14,165 bases of DNA from the NCBI GenBank assembly GCA_021806345.1, contig JAJZXP010000153.1:1-14165 (forward strand). The letters run 5' to 3'. Below are positions 14,113-14,165 of the stretch, piece by piece. How positions within the stretch are numbered: position 1 is the stretch's first letter; each line of letters starts with the position of its first letter. The notes under the pieces were generated by a model. That model worked only from the letters and a program-made list of their open reading frames with translations, searched no databases and was not told where the DNA came from. The DNA is from Thermoplasmata archaeon (GTDB lineage: Archaea > Thermoplasmatota > Thermoplasmata > Thermoplasmatales > Thermoplasmataceae). The translations under genes were made by a program, and so were the position numbers.

Positions 14113-14165
14113 CCATGATCGATAACGCTCCTGATGCAGTCAAAGAGACATACCTCAAGATGAAA
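14109..14165 (+). CDS. N-terminus of an unidentified protein, cut by the window end
   Basis: The visible residues are MSMIDNAPDAVKETYLKMK. In-frame ATGs are at 14097, 14109 and 14115. The one at 14109 best fits the TATA-like TATGTAAATA centred about 28 bases upstream. The wording resembles the N-terminus of carboxymuconolactone decarboxylase/AhpD-like proteins, where a PxAxxxYLKM segment opens the domain, but nineteen residues are too few to name a family. Confidence 0.4.
   Translation, partial: MSMIDNAPDAVKETYLKMK

Noticed and set aside
1..14165. tRNA, rRNA or other standard structured RNA genes
   Set aside because: No T-loop GGTTCRANYCC-type or other diagnostic blocks with matching stems were found by eye on either strand.

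Overview
The window looks like a chromosomal stretch of an archaeon, most plausibly a member of the Thermoplasmatales or a relative. Three things point there. Several genes have a TATA-like box about 26 bases before the start codon, which implies leaderless mRNAs. Where a Shine-Dalgarno site occurs it is of the GGTG/AAGGTGA type. One gene ends in the bacterio-opsin-activator type helix-turn-helix (HTH_10), a family typical of archaea. AGA/AGG and ATA codons are common. The species cannot be fixed from the sequence.

Bases 1-1380 hold the tail of a type I restriction operon: the C-terminal part of HsdR, cut by the window edge, overlapped by a small YgjP/M48-like zinc metallopeptidase. Bases 1399-6942 form an AT-rich accessory island. 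It holds a protein with a HEPN/DUF4145-like C-terminus, a zinc-ribbon protein with a PD-(D/E)XK nuclease signature, two small ORFs, a HEPN-domain protein with an RNxxxH motif, and an HTH_10 regulator. Two large non-coding stretches in the island carry four diverged copies of a repeat with a period near 170 bp, three in tandem and one beyond the nuclease gene. Several short inverted repeats sit next to promoters. The composition fits a defence island, but no named system is complete here.

Bases 6971-8470 are decayed DNA. A frameshifted C-terminal remnant of an MFS transporter is cut at about 7690 by a remnant of an IS110-family transposase, which itself lacks its N-terminus and is frameshifted near its C-terminus.

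Bases 8771-13774 are a catabolic cluster. On the minus strand, in transcription order, lie a DapA-superfamily aldolase, an APC-family permease and a class V (alanine-glyoxylate type) aminotransferase, with gaps of 5 and 17 bases. They are probably one transcript from a TATA box at about 12638. Divergently, a fumarylacetoacetate-hydrolase-family enzyme is preceded by a leader of about 190 bases that holds a short ORF and a hairpin. The aldolase lacks the arginine expected in true dihydrodipicolinate synthase. An aldolase that releases a 2-oxoacid, an aminotransferase that could consume it, and an uptake permease together suggest use of an imported amino acid or related compound; the substrate is unknown. 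The window ends just inside the start of another plus-strand gene.
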